Shown: positions 1 through 7,470 of the stretch, piece after piece
How the letters are laid out: each line of letters opens with the position of its first letter
Position numbering within the stretch: position 1 is the first letter of the stretch
Source: AC-49 sp963817035
Lineage (GTDB): Bacteria > Actinomycetota > Thermoleophilia > Solirubrobacterales > Solirubrobacteraceae
Reading direction: 5' to 3'
DNA: 64,000 nt
Assembly: GCA_963817035.1 (NCBI GenBank)
Contig: CAWFMM010000004.1
Location: forward strand, 1,116,001-1,180,000
Notes under the pieces: generated by a model
What the model was told of the DNA's origin: nothing
Databases searched by the model: none
What the model saw: only the letters and a program-made list of their open reading frames with translations
Position numbers and translations under genes: made by a program

Positions 1-516
1 CCCGAGCCCGAAGCTCTGCGCCGCTTCCTCGAGCGCCGGGTCAGCGGCGCGCAACAGCGCGGCCGCGGGCAGGAAGACGAACGGGTAGTAGGCCAGCGTG
101 GTCACGAACAGTGCGGCCCAGAAGCCCTGCATCGACGGGAAGAACGACACCCACCCAAAGCTTGAGACGAACTCCGGCACCGCAACCGGGAGCACCAGCA
201 GCACCGTCCATCCGCGCCGCCACGGCAGATCGGTGCGTTCGGTGCACCACGCCGCTCCCACGCCGACGACCGAGCAGGTGATCGTCGCGGCCACGACCAG
301 GCCGAGCGTGTTCGCCAACAGCCCGCCGACCCTCGGGCGGACGAGCAGATGCCAGGCCGCGCTCGCGCTGACCCCGCGCGCCTCGAGGGCGACGAAGACG
401 ATCGGCACGATCGCCAGCGCCGCTCCGAAGAGACCGGCGAGCAACAGCCCACCCGGCGCACGCCCGGTGCGTCGCGTGCGCCCGCGCCGGGCGACGGTCA
501 CGTCTGTGACGGTCAT
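1..516 (-). CDS. Iron(III)-type ABC transporter permease, 3' part cut by window edge
   Basis: This is the inner-membrane permease of a ferric-iron-type ABC importer. The 172 visible residues begin at an ATG (complement of CAT at 514-516), 13 bases after the stop of the upstream substrate-binding gene. At least four hydrophobic segments are visible, roughly residues 21-42, 55-75, 90-105 and 130-150. The reading frame reaches the window edge inside the ATPase-contact EAA loop (ALEEAAQSFGLG), so more than half of a FbpB/SfuB-type protein is missing. It is co-transcribed with the binding protein, which supports metal or small-anion import. The family is clear from the EAA loop and context; the substrate is inferred. 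Confidence 0.75.
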   Translation of the reverse strand, partial: MTVTDVTVARRGRTRRTGRAPGGLLLAGLFGAALAIVPIVFVALEARGVSASAAWHLLVRPRVGGLLANTLGLVVAATITCSVVGVGAAWCTERTDLPWRRGWTVLLVLPVAVPEFVSSFGWVSFFPSMQGFWAALFVTTLAYYPFVFLPAAALLRAADPALEEAAQSFGLG

Positions 517-529
517 CGCATCGCGCCCG

Positions 530-1570
530 CTACAGCAGCCCGACCTGTTGGAGAGCCTGAAGGGCGCTCTGGCCGTTGCCGAGTTGCTCGACGCTGAGCT
601 TCGGCGGCTGCAGCTCGGAGAACGGCTTCAGGTCCTTCTTGGTCGTCACGCCCGATCCCAGCGGGTACTCGTAGCTCTCGCTCGTCGCGACGATGTCCTG
701 CGCCGGGCGGCTGACGAGGTAGTTGAGGAACCGCTGGGCCGCGGCCGGGTGGTCGCTGGACCTCAGCGCCGCGGCCCCGGAGACGTCGACCAGGGCGCCG
801 GGATCACCGCCCGCGAAGTAGTGCAGCGCGGAGTCCGTCTTCGCCCTGCCGACCTCGTCGCGCAGGCGGTACCAGTAGTAGTGGTCGACGAGGCCCGTCG
901 CGACCTCGCCTCGGTTGACGGCGGCGATCAGGGCCTCGTTGTCGTCGTAGATCTTCGCGTTGGACTTCAGGCCCTTCAGCCAGGCCGTCGCCGCGGCCTG
1001 GCCCTTGAGCGCCGCGACCGCCGTGATCAGCGGCTGGAAGTCGGTTTCCGTCGGCGCGAAGCCGACGCGACCCTTCCATTGCGGGTCGGCGAGGTCGAGC
1101 AGCGAGGCCGGAAGCGCGGCGGGCCGGACCTTCTTCGTGTCGTAGGCGAGCACGGCCGAGCGGGCGGAGATCGCGACCCAGTCGCCCTTCGGCGCGTTGA
1201 ACCGGGTGGGAACGGCCTTCAGCGTCGCGGCGCTGACGGGAGCCAGCAAGCCCTTCTGTTCGAGCACCGTGAGGGCCGGAGGATTCTCGGCCACGAACAC
1301 GTCGGCCGGTGAAGCGGACCCCTCGCGCAGGATCTGGTTGGCGAGGCTCGCCTCGTCGTTCGAGCGCAGGTTGACCTTGACGCCCGTACGGCGCGCGAAG
1401 TCGGCGACGAGCTTGCCCATCGTCTGCTCATGCTGTCCGCTGTAGACCGTGATCGACACCGGCTTGGTCGCCGTCCCCGCGGGGTCCTTCGAGGAGCCAC
1501 CACATCCGATGAGCGCCACACCCGCGAGCGCGCACAAGAATGCTCCTGACCAGCGCCGACGAGCTGACAT
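530..1570 (-). CDS. Extracellular iron(III)-type ABC substrate-binding lipoprotein
   Basis: The mature protein is a periplasmic-binding-fold (type II) lipoprotein that would hand its ligand to the permease encoded next. I start it at the ATG at 1570 rather than the ATG at 1618, because MSARRRWSGAF leads directly into a lipoprotein signal with lipobox LIGC (Cys23). The segments ITVYSGQHEQTMGKLVADF and DVFVAENPPALTVLEQKG match the FbpA/FutA iron-binding class, in which Fe3+ is held by tyrosines and anions; paired tyrosines occur in the DHYYWYRL segment. Length is 346 aa, normal for the family. An inverted repeat at 1600-1631 lies in its promoter. Another oxyanion or metal ligand is possible. 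Confidence 0.82.
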   Translation of the reverse strand: MSARRRWSGAFLCALAGVALIGCGGSSKDPAGTATKPVSITVYSGQHEQTMGKLVADFARRTGVKVNLRSNDEASLANQILREGSASPADVFVAENPPALTVLEQKGLLAPVSAATLKAVPTRFNAPKGDWVAISARSAVLAYDTKKVRPAALPASLLDLADPQWKGRVGFAPTETDFQPLITAVAALKGQAAATAWLKGLKSNAKIYDDNEALIAAVNRGEVATGLVDHYYWYRLRDEVGRAKTDSALHYFAGGDPGALVDVSGAAALRSSDHPAAAQRFLNYLVSRPAQDIVATSESYEYPLGSGVTTKKDLKPFSELQPPKLSVEQLGNGQSALQALQQVGLL

Positions 1571-1599
1571 CCACACCACGCTTTCCGGCCGGGCCGGCC

Positions 1600-1631
1600 T
1601 TAGGTACCCCGAAGACATAAGGGTACCCTAA
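1600..1631. promoter_or_regulatory. Inverted repeat, candidate metal-repressor operator
   Basis: The arms TTAGGTACCC (1600-1609) and GGGTACCCTAA (1621-1631) are inverted around an 11-base spacer, and each contains GGTACC. The repeat lies upstream of the iron-type binding protein. The TTAGG...CCTAA ends resemble DtxR/IdeR boxes, but no full 19-bp iron box is present, so the regulator is a guess. Confidence 0.4.
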
Positions 1632-1661
1632 CCAGTCTGAACGGCGGCGGGTCGCCCGCCG

Positions 1662-1667
1662 TAAACT
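1662..1667 (+). promoter_or_regulatory. -10 box TAAACT, leaderless start
   Basis: TAAACT ends 6 bases before the ATG at 1674 and no Shine-Dalgarno sequence is present, so transcription probably starts at or next to the start codon. Confidence 0.45.
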
Positions 1668-1673
1668 GGCCGC

Positions 1674-2096
1674 ATGGCTGAAAACGAAGACGACAACCTG
1701 TTTGGCGCCGAGCATGTACGCGTGTTCCGCGAGACCAAGGGGCAGCGCGGCACGCACTGGCGCGGCACGACCATCCTGCTGCTGACGACCGAGGGACGCA
1801 GTTCGCACGAGCCGCGCACGACGCCGCTGATCCATCGCACCGACGGCGAGCGCTGGATTATCGTCGCCTCCAAGGGCGGCGCGCCCGACCATCCGGGCTG
1901 GTTCAAGAACATGCAGGCCAACCCTGACGCCGAGATCGACCTCGGCCCGGAGCAGGTCCCGGTGCGGATGTCGATCGCCGAAGGCGAGGAGCGCGAGCGC
2001 CTGTGGACGGCGATGGCCGAGGTCTGGCCCGCCTACAACACCTACCAGGAGAAGACCGATCGTGAGATCCCGGTCGTCGTGCTCTCACGGCGATAG
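1674..2096 (+). CDS. Deazaflavin (F420)-dependent nitroreductase/quinone reductase family protein
   Basis: This 140-residue protein belongs to the Ddn-like split beta-barrel family (PF04075 type), which uses reduced coenzyme F420 to reduce quinones or nitro compounds. The diagnostic block runs from residue 36 to 85: TTEGRSSHEPRTTPLI, then WIIVASKGGAPDHPGWFKNM and a QANPDAEID turn. These segments contact the deazaflavin phosphate in characterised members. The gene is monocistronic, diverges from the iron-type transporter, and has a TAAACT -10 box just before its ATG. F420 use fits actinobacteria. The physiological substrate cannot be read from the sequence. Confidence 0.85.
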   Translation: MAENEDDNLFGAEHVRVFRETKGQRGTHWRGTTILLLTTEGRSSHEPRTTPLIHRTDGERWIIVASKGGAPDHPGWFKNMQANPDAEIDLGPEQVPVRMSIAEGEERERLWTAMAEVWPAYNTYQEKTDREIPVVVLSRR

Positions 2097-2133
2097 TGTT
2101 GGAAGCCCCCGGGGGCCACGAGAGGAGAGGGGC

Positions 2134-2571
2134 ATGGCGCTGACCGAGAACCGCACGGGAAAGCTTGACGGCCGCTGCATGTGCGGCGCGGTCACGTACT
2201 CGTCCGACGCCGACCCGGCGTTCGTGGCCGTGTGTCACTGCAAGAACTGCCAGCGCCAGACCGGCACGGCGTTCTCGGTCGTGGTCGGTGTGCCGGCCGA
2301 TCAGATCACCGTGCGGGGTGACAGCCTGTCGATGTTCGTGACGGTCGGCGAGGACCACGGGCAGGACACCAAGCGCCACTTCTGTTCGAGGTGCGGGTCG
2401 CCGATCTACAGCGACAGCGACGCGATGCCGGGCGTGTTGGTCATGAAGGCCGGGACGCTCGACGACACCTCGTGGCTCGATCCGCAGCTCGAGGTTTGGG
2501 GCGGATCGGCCCAGAACTGGGTTCCGGCCCACGAGACCCGTCCGCGGCTCGAGCGCGGGCCTGGCGGCTAG
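2134..2571 (+). CDS. GFA family (CENP-V/GFA domain) zinc protein
   Basis: This is a 145-residue GFA-domain protein, the fold of glutathione-dependent formaldehyde-activating enzyme, held together by zinc-binding cysteines. The motifs are CMCGAVTY near residue 14, CHCKNCQRQTG near residue 35 and FCSRCGSPIY near residue 87, which supply the seven usual Cys ligands. I chose the ATG at 2134 because it follows a strong purine-rich ribosome site (AGGAG, about 2123-2127) and matches the usual family N-terminus; the open frame extends upstream to 2062 but lacks family similarity there. Most GFA proteins have no proven activity, so formaldehyde chemistry should not be assumed. Confidence 0.85.
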   Translation: MALTENRTGKLDGRCMCGAVTYSSDADPAFVAVCHCKNCQRQTGTAFSVVVGVPADQITVRGDSLSMFVTVGEDHGQDTKRHFCSRCGSPIYSDSDAMPGVLVMKAGTLDDTSWLDPQLEVWGGSAQNWVPAHETRPRLERGPGG

Positions 2572-2586
2572 CGTTCGCACCCGACG

Positions 2587-3318
2587 ATGATCGGCGCCGC
2601 CTCGGTGGCTTTCGCGCTGCTGGTCGGCGGCGTCGCGCCATTGTCGAACCCGTGCGCCGATCCGGGGCGCCACTTTCAGTGTCCGAACATCGTGATGGCG
2701 CGCCCCTCGCAGGTGTGGATGGAGTACACGCGTCAGCACCGGCTGCTGCTGCACGCGACGAGCTCGATCGACGTTCGTGGCCGCGGTCCGCTGGACGTGA
2801 TCGGCCGGCGGATCGACCGCCGTCAGATGCAGGCCTACCAGGTCATCCATCGCTTCCGGCGCCCGGACTACCTGCGTCGCATCCCGGGCGGGCACGTCGT
2901 GTTTCACCAGATCCCGCGCCAGGGCGGGTACTGGAAGTTCGAGGATGCCGCCCGCTTCGAGCTGTGGTCGCTGGGCCCCGAGCACCGTCTGCGGCGCACG
3001 GGGGAGAAGCTGATCTACTGCCTGCGCGACCTGCGGCGCACGAGCCCCGGGCCGCGCTCTCCCCGCGTCGCCGTTCACGGTGCGTGCAGCCAGAACCATG
3101 CCGCGCAGCGCGTCCACCTCGGCACGTCGGTCGGCTGGTCGGACATCTACCCGTCGACCTACTACGAGCAGTACGTCGACGTCACCGGCCTGCGTGGCTG
3201 CTTCGGCCTGTGGATGGTCGCCGACCCGCGCAACCGTCTGTGGGAGAGCGACGACGCCGACAACGCCTCGATGGTCACCGTCCGTCTGCCGCGGCTCCGG
3301 CCTGGCGGCGGTTGCTAG
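2587..3318 (+). CDS. Secreted lysyl-oxidase-like protein lacking the H-W-H copper motif
   Basis: This 243-residue protein begins with a hydrophobic export signal (residues 1-20). The only possible start is the ATG at 2587, because the preceding stop is in the same frame 15 bases upstream. The C-terminal half matches the lysyl oxidase fold (PF01186): FELWSLGPEH, IYCLRDL, VGWSDIYP, YVDVTGLRGCFGLWMVADP and a final LWESDDADNAS segment. The usual copper motif H-W-H-F is replaced by Y115-W116-K117-F, although an upstream His107 remains. The copper amine-oxidase activity is therefore probably lost, leaving a binding or structural role. It is followed by a long palindrome. Confidence 0.7.
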   Translation: MIGAASVAFALLVGGVAPLSNPCADPGRHFQCPNIVMARPSQVWMEYTRQHRLLLHATSSIDVRGRGPLDVIGRRIDRRQMQAYQVIHRFRRPDYLRRIPGGHVVFHQIPRQGGYWKFEDAARFELWSLGPEHRLRRTGEKLIYCLRDLRRTSPGPRSPRVAVHGACSQNHAAQRVHLGTSVGWSDIYPSTYYEQYVDVTGLRGCFGLWMVADPRNRLWESDDADNASMVTVRLPRLRPGGGC

Positions 3319-3343
3319 CCAGCGCGGGTGGCGCCTCCTCCCA

Positions 3344-3414
3344 GGGGTCAGACCCCTTCCGGTGGCGCCGCTCAACAAATCTCAGTCGGCGCCACTCAAG
3401 GGGTCTGACCCCTT
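3344..3414 (-). repeat. 71-bp REP-like element, copy A
   Basis: The element is bounded by GGGGTCAGACCCC (3344-3356) and GGGGTCTGACCCC (3400-3412). Read on the minus strand, it aligns without gaps, end to end over 71 bp, with the copy at 12301-12371. The 35-bp core shares a CGACTnAGATTT block with that copy. Confidence 0.75.
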
Positions 3415-3433
3415 GAGTGGCGCCGACTGAGAT
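3379..3433. terminator. 55-bp perfect palindrome, likely bidirectional terminator
   Basis: Two perfect 27-base arms (3379-3405 and 3407-3433) flank a single T at 3406, overlapping one end of the repeat element. The hairpin would be very stable and sits directly downstream of the lysyl-oxidase-like gene. No U-tract follows, so termination is inferred. Confidence 0.55.
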
Positions 3434-3447
3434 CAGCCGCGCGTGTC

Positions 3448-3453
3448 TAGGCT
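3448..3453 (+). promoter_or_regulatory. -10 box TAGGCT, leaderless start
   Basis: TAGGCT lies exactly 7 bases before the ATG at 3461. The same arrangement occurs at 4115-4120 before the next gene. Confidence 0.5.
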
Positions 3454-3460
3454 CCCGGCC

Positions 3461-4045
3461 ATGGCCCGAATCTCGTACGTCGACCCGAGCACGTCCTCCG
3501 AGCAGGTGCAACGCGCGCTCACCAACCTGCCGCCGCTGAACATCTTCCGGATGCTCGCCAACGCCGACTCGGTGTTCGTGCCGTACCTGCGGTTCGGGCG
3601 CGCGATCCTCGCCGAGATGGAGCTCGATCCGGTCCTGCGTGAGTTCGGGATCCTGCTCTGCGCGGCGCGTACCGAGGCTGAGTACGAATGGATCCAGCAC
3701 GAGGCGATCGCGCTCAAGGTCGGAGCGACGCAGGAGCAGGTCGACGCGATCAGGGCTGACCAGCTCGACGCCCCAGCGTTCGACGCCGCCTCGCTCGCCG
3801 TCCTCGCCTTCAGCGCCCAGCTGATCGAGCAGCCACGCCCCGACGACGAGACCTTCGCCGCGCTCGCCGAGCACCTGCCGAATCGCCAGATCGTCGAGCT
3901 TATCCTCGCAGTCGGCAGCTACCAGATGCTCGCCCACGCGATGACCGCGCTCGACATCGATCTCGACCCGCCGCTCGGCGACCGGGTCGTTCAGGGCGCG
4001 AGCGACGCGACCTCGCGCCGCGACCCGCCGCAGGTCAGCGGCTGA
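3461..4045 (+). CDS. Carboxymuconolactone decarboxylase (AhpD-fold) family protein
   Basis: This 194-residue all-helical protein belongs to the CMD/AhpD-like family. The core helix pair is ILLCAARTEAEYEWIQHEAIALKVG (about residues 65-90), where family members carry E-Y-E-W-x-x-H. The C-x-x-C-x-x-x-H redox motif of true AhpD peroxidase is absent, so thiol-peroxidase chemistry is unlikely; decarboxylase-like or unknown small-molecule chemistry is more likely. I use the ATG at 3461 rather than the in-frame GTG at 3443, because a TAGGCT -10 box sits 7 bases before it and the GTG would lie upstream of that box. No functional partner is adjacent. Confidence 0.75.
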   Translation: MARISYVDPSTSSEQVQRALTNLPPLNIFRMLANADSVFVPYLRFGRAILAEMELDPVLREFGILLCAARTEAEYEWIQHEAIALKVGATQEQVDAIRADQLDAPAFDAASLAVLAFSAQLIEQPRPDDETFAALAEHLPNRQIVELILAVGSYQMLAHAMTALDIDLDPPLGDRVVQGASDATSRRDPPQVSG

Positions 4046-4114
4046 TCGTCACCTGCGGGTTGCCGTGGCGTCGACGCCCGGGGCCCGGCCGAACGCCGGA
4101 CGCCGACCCTGAGC

Positions 4115-4120
4115 TAGGCT
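4115..4120 (+). promoter_or_regulatory. -10 box TAGGCT, leaderless start
   Basis: TAGGCT lies 7 bases before the ATG at 4128, and no ribosome-binding site intervenes. Confidence 0.5.
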
Positions 4121-4127
4121 CGCCCAC

Positions 4128-4868
4128 ATGCCTCTATCCAACAAGACCATCGCCATCACCGGCGCCTCGTCGGGCATCGGCGAAGCGACGGCGCTGGCCT
4201 GCGCGCGCGCCGGCGCCGCCGTCTCGCTCGGCGCTCGCCGTATCGACCGCATCGAAGCGCTCGCCAAGCGCATCACCGACGAGGGTGGTCGTGCGATAGC
4301 GATCGAGACCGACGTCAGCGACGAGGCCTCGGCGAACGCCTTCCTGCAGACGACCCACGACGAGCTCGGCGGCCCATGGGGGCTTGTAAACAACGCGGGC
4401 GTGATGTTGCTCGGGTCGATCGAGGGCGCCAACACCGACGAGTGGCGCACGATGATCACCGTCAACTGTCTCGGTCTCCTGTACTGCACCCACGCCGCGC
4501 TGCCGCTGATGCGCGAGGGCGGCGGCGGGCACATCGTCAACATCTCGTCGGTCGCCGGACGGAACGCCAACGCCGGCAGCGGCGTCTACAACATGACCAA
4601 GTGGGGAGTCGGCGGCTTCTCCGAGGCGCTGCGTCAGGAGGCGATCGGTTCGAAGATCCGCGTGACGATCATCGAACCCGGCGTGGTGGCGACCGAGCTC
4701 ATGGGTCACAACACCGAAGCGGTCCAGGCGATGGCGGCCGAACGCTTCGGCGACATCGAGTTCATGCAGTCCGAGGACATCGCCAGCGCGATCGTCTACG
4801 CGCTGTCGCAGCCCGAGCGGGTGTCGATCAACGAGGTCCTCGTCCGACCCAGCCAGCAGGCCCGATAG
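4128..4868 (+). CDS. Classical short-chain dehydrogenase/reductase
   Basis: This 246-residue SDR enzyme uses NAD(P)H for reversible carbonyl/alcohol oxidoreduction. The cofactor motif is TGASSGIG (residues 11-18), NNAG lies at 88-91, the catalytic serine is in ISS (140-141), and Tyr154 and Lys158 form YxxxK. Length and motif spacing are those of classical SDRs, which are cytosolic and usually tetrameric. LGARR after the second strand suggests an NADP preference, but this is weak. The gene appears to be alone: a TAGGCT -10 box precedes it and it converges on the MFS pump gene with only 6 bases between the stops. The substrate is unknown. Confidence 0.88.
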   Translation: MPLSNKTIAITGASSGIGEATALACARAGAAVSLGARRIDRIEALAKRITDEGGRAIAIETDVSDEASANAFLQTTHDELGGPWGLVNNAGVMLLGSIEGANTDEWRTMITVNCLGLLYCTHAALPLMREGGGGHIVNISSVAGRNANAGSGVYNMTKWGVGGFSEALRQEAIGSKIRVTIIEPGVVATELMGHNTEAVQAMAAERFGDIEFMQSEDIASAIVYALSQPERVSINEVLVRPSQQAR

Positions 4869-4874
4869 GGCCGC

Positions 4875-6314
4875 TCAGGCGCTCACGTGAGACCGCGCGG
4901 GTTCGGCCGCGCGCGCCGTCGCGGCGACCCGGCGGCGCGTCGGGATCAGGGTGCCGGCAAGCAGCCCAACGACCATTGCCAGGGCGCACATCCCGAACGC
5001 CAGCGTGTAGGCGTGGTTGGTCGGCAGCCCGCGGAAGCCGGTGAACTCGGCGATGAACGTCGCCGCGATCTGTCCGCCAAGCGCGCCGCCGAGGGTTCGC
5101 AGCACCGTGTTCATCCCGGTCGCGACGCCGGTCTGTTCCTGGCTGACGTTGTCGACGATCAGGTTCGGCATCGCGGCGAACGCGAGCCCGATGCCGGCGC
5201 CCATCAGCGTCGTGGCGACGAGGATCTCCCATGGCTCCGAGCGCGCGAAGGTCAGCATCGTGAACGCGGCCAGAGCGAAGGCGGCGCCGGCGAGCAGCGG
5301 CGGTCGCGAGCCGAAGCGTCGGTTCAGCACCCCCGAGAGCTGGCCGGCGACGAGCATCGTGAGCGTTGAGGGCAGCAGGTAGAGCCCGGAGACGGTGATC
5401 GACGCTCCGAAGCCGTAGCCGGTCGATTTGGGCTCCTGGAGGTACTGCGGGATCAGGATGAACGATGAGTACATACCGACGCCGAGCAGGAAGGCGACGG
5501 TGTTGGTCGTCCAGATGCCGCGAATTCGCATCATCGCCATATCGATCAGTGGCACGCGGGAGACCAGCTCGGTGCGCACCCACAGCACGAGCAGCAGGGC
5601 GCCGAACCCGACCACCGCGATCGTCTTCGGCGAGGTCCAGCCCCAGCTCGTGGTCTGGCTGATTCCGACGAGCACGGTCGTCAGCCCGAGTGACATCAGC
5701 GCGCCGGCGCGCCAGTTGATCGTGCTCGGCGTCTTGATCGGCGACTCGGGGATGAACAGCAGCGCCGCGATCATCGCGATCACGATCACGATGAACGGAA
5801 ACCAGAACAGCCAGTGGTAGGAGAGGTGATCGACGATCGGCCCGGCGAGTACGAGCGCCAGACCGCCGCCGACGCCGAGGATCGAGGACAGCAGACCGAT
5901 GCCGCCGGCCACCCGATCGCGTGGGAACTCGTCGCGGATGATCCCGAAGGCGACGGGGAAGATGCCGCCGCCGATGCCCTGGATCACGCGTCCGGCGATG
6001 AGCACGCCGACCGAGGTGGCGAGCGCCGAGACCAGCGTCCCGAGCGCGAGCGCGCCGAGCACGATGACGAGCACGCGCTCCTTGCCGTACATGTCGCCCA
6101 TGCGCCCGGCAATTGGCGTGCTGACCGAGGCGCTGAGCAGGTATGCGGTCAGCACCCAGGCGACCGATGCCTCCGAAGCGTGCATCGCCCTCTGGATCTC
6201 GGGCAGCGCCGGCACGACGAACGTCTGCAGCAGCGAGAAGCTCCCCGTACCGATCGCCAGGATCGCGAAGGTCAGGTTGTAGTGCTGGCGATCGGGTCTG
6301 CGTGCAGTGGACAT
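4875..6314 (-). CDS. MFS drug efflux transporter, DHA2 (EmrB/QacA) type
   Basis: This 479-residue inner-membrane protein has about fourteen hydrophobic helices, as in drug:H+ antiporters of the DHA2 group. It starts MSTARRPDRQHYNLTFAILAIGTGSF. Motif A is visible as GRMGDMYGKERVL (about residues 66-78), and motif C-like glycines follow in the fifth helix (LLSSILGVGGGLALVLAGPI). It diverges from a TetR-family repressor with only 13 bases between start codons, the usual arrangement for a ligand-induced efflux pump. The exported compound cannot be predicted. Confidence 0.88.
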   Translation of the reverse strand: MSTARRPDRQHYNLTFAILAIGTGSFSLLQTFVVPALPEIQRAMHASEASVAWVLTAYLLSASVSTPIAGRMGDMYGKERVLVIVLGALALGTLVSALATSVGVLIAGRVIQGIGGGIFPVAFGIIRDEFPRDRVAGGIGLLSSILGVGGGLALVLAGPIVDHLSYHWLFWFPFIVIVIAMIAALLFIPESPIKTPSTINWRAGALMSLGLTTVLVGISQTTSWGWTSPKTIAVVGFGALLLVLWVRTELVSRVPLIDMAMMRIRGIWTTNTVAFLLGVGMYSSFILIPQYLQEPKSTGYGFGASITVSGLYLLPSTLTMLVAGQLSGVLNRRFGSRPPLLAGAAFALAAFTMLTFARSEPWEILVATTLMGAGIGLAFAAMPNLIVDNVSQEQTGVATGMNTVLRTLGGALGGQIAATFIAEFTGFRGLPTNHAYTLAFGMCALAMVVGLLAGTLIPTRRRVAATARAAEPARSHVSA

Positions 6315-6327
6315 CGGCTAGGAGTAA

Positions 6328-6915
6328 ATGGTACAACAGTGCCCCGTTTTGAAGATCGCCGCCCCGCCCACACCACTACGCAGCGACGCCCAGCGCAACC
6401 GCGACGCGGTTGTCACGGCCGCGTTGCGGGTGCTCTGTGAGCGCCCGACCGCGAGCATGCGCGAGGTCGCCGACGCGTCGGGGGTCGGGCGCACGACGCT
6501 CTATCGCCACTTCGCCACACGCGACAAGCTGATCGGAGAGCTCCAGTCTCGGGTCGCGGCCGAGGGTGACGCGATCATCCACCAGACACTGAGCGATGCG
6601 GGCCCGGCGCTTGAGGTGCTCGAGCGCCTGGCGCGGCGCTTCGTCGAGCTGGGCGACCGCTACCGCTTCCTCGTCGACTCGCCGCCCGACCGCCCGCGGG
6701 CCGACGAGCAGGCCCCGATCACCGCCTACGTCCGCCGCGCCCAGCGCCGCGGCGAGCTGCGCAACGACCTGCCCGCGGCCTGGATTCGCGACATGCTGCG
6801 CGGCCTCGCGATGACCGCCCTCGCCGCGATCGCTGCCGGCGACCTCGACGCGGCCCGCGCGGCCGACCATGTCGCCGCGTCGTTCATCGCCGCGGTTTCA
6901 CCGCGTCCCGTCTAG
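6328..6915 (+). CDS. TetR family transcriptional regulator, likely repressor of the divergent pump
   Basis: This 195-residue protein has an N-terminal TetR helix-turn-helix: MREVADASGVGRTTLYRHFATRDKLI at about residues 44-69. The C-terminal helical ligand domain is weakly conserved (LRGLAMTALAAIAAGDLDAA). The ATG at 6328 follows TAGGAG, with tight spacing; a TTG at 6349 is the only nearby alternative. Because the pump gene starts 13 bases away on the other strand, a repressor bound here would cover both promoters. I infer repression of the pump and of itself, relieved by the pump substrate. Confidence 0.85.
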   Translation: MVQQCPVLKIAAPPTPLRSDAQRNRDAVVTAALRVLCERPTASMREVADASGVGRTTLYRHFATRDKLIGELQSRVAAEGDAIIHQTLSDAGPALEVLERLARRFVELGDRYRFLVDSPPDRPRADEQAPITAYVRRAQRRGELRNDLPAAWIRDMLRGLAMTALAAIAAGDLDAARAADHVAASFIAAVSPRPV

Positions 6916-7072
6916 CGGATACCGCCTCGGTACCTGGTGAAGGCGGACGCAACGACTAGCAGCACGATGTCGATCACTCAGAAAGATATGTCACAAAACG
7001 GTATTCGGCGGTCTTGACTATCTTCGGCTCGCGTGGACCGAGGTTCGGTTGGGCGTATGGCAGGATGGCTGG

Positions 7073-7438
7073 ATGCCGCGCGCCGTAGCTGCGTTCATCG
7101 CCGTCGGCCGCGTGCTGTTCGGGGCCGGGCTGCTCGCGGCGCCCGAGCCGATCGCGCGTGGCTGGCTGGGAGACGAAGCGCAGCGGCCCGCCGCGGTCGA
7201 GCTCCTGCGCGGGATCGGCGCGCGCGACCTCGTGCTCGGCGCCGGTGTGCTGGTCAACCTGCGCGAGGGTGGCTCACCGACCCCGTGGATCGCTGCCGCA
7301 GCGGTCGCCGATGCAGCCGACGCGGTCGCCGCGGTGGCGGTCGGCGATGGGATTCCAGCGACCGGCCGCTGGGCCACGATCGTGCTCGCCGGGACTCTGG
7401 CCGGCGCGGGCGCGGCATTGGTGCTGACGCTCGATTGA
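7073..7438 (+). CDS. Small integral membrane protein, unknown function
   Basis: This 121-residue protein has four hydrophobic segments: AFIAVGRVLFGAGLLAA near the start, LLRGIGARDLVLGAGVLVNL, PWIAAAAVADAADAVAAVAV and a last one ending LVLTLD. It resembles DUF4267-like four-helix membrane proteins, but I do not assign a family firmly. The ATG at 7073 is preferred over the one at 7049, because the added residues (MGVWQDGW) would not extend the first helix. The stop is 14-32 bases before the FAD-protein gene, so it may be the first gene of that operon. Confidence 0.55.
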   Translation: MPRAVAAFIAVGRVLFGAGLLAAPEPIARGWLGDEAQRPAAVELLRGIGARDLVLGAGVLVNLREGGSPTPWIAAAAVADAADAVAAVAVGDGIPATGRWATIVLAGTLAGAGAALVLTLD

Positions 7439-7470
7439 TCCGATCCGGCGACATGCGCGAACACCCTTCC

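Noticed and set aside
1903..3378. 491-residue minus-strand frame over the F420-type, GFA and lysyl-oxidase-like genes
   Set aside because: Low-complexity Arg/His/Ala composition; all three plus-strand genes have family motifs.
6922..6946. Hairpin CCGCCT/AGGCGG after the TetR gene as a terminator
   Set aside because: The stem is only six pairs with a 13-base loop and no U-run; too weak to call.
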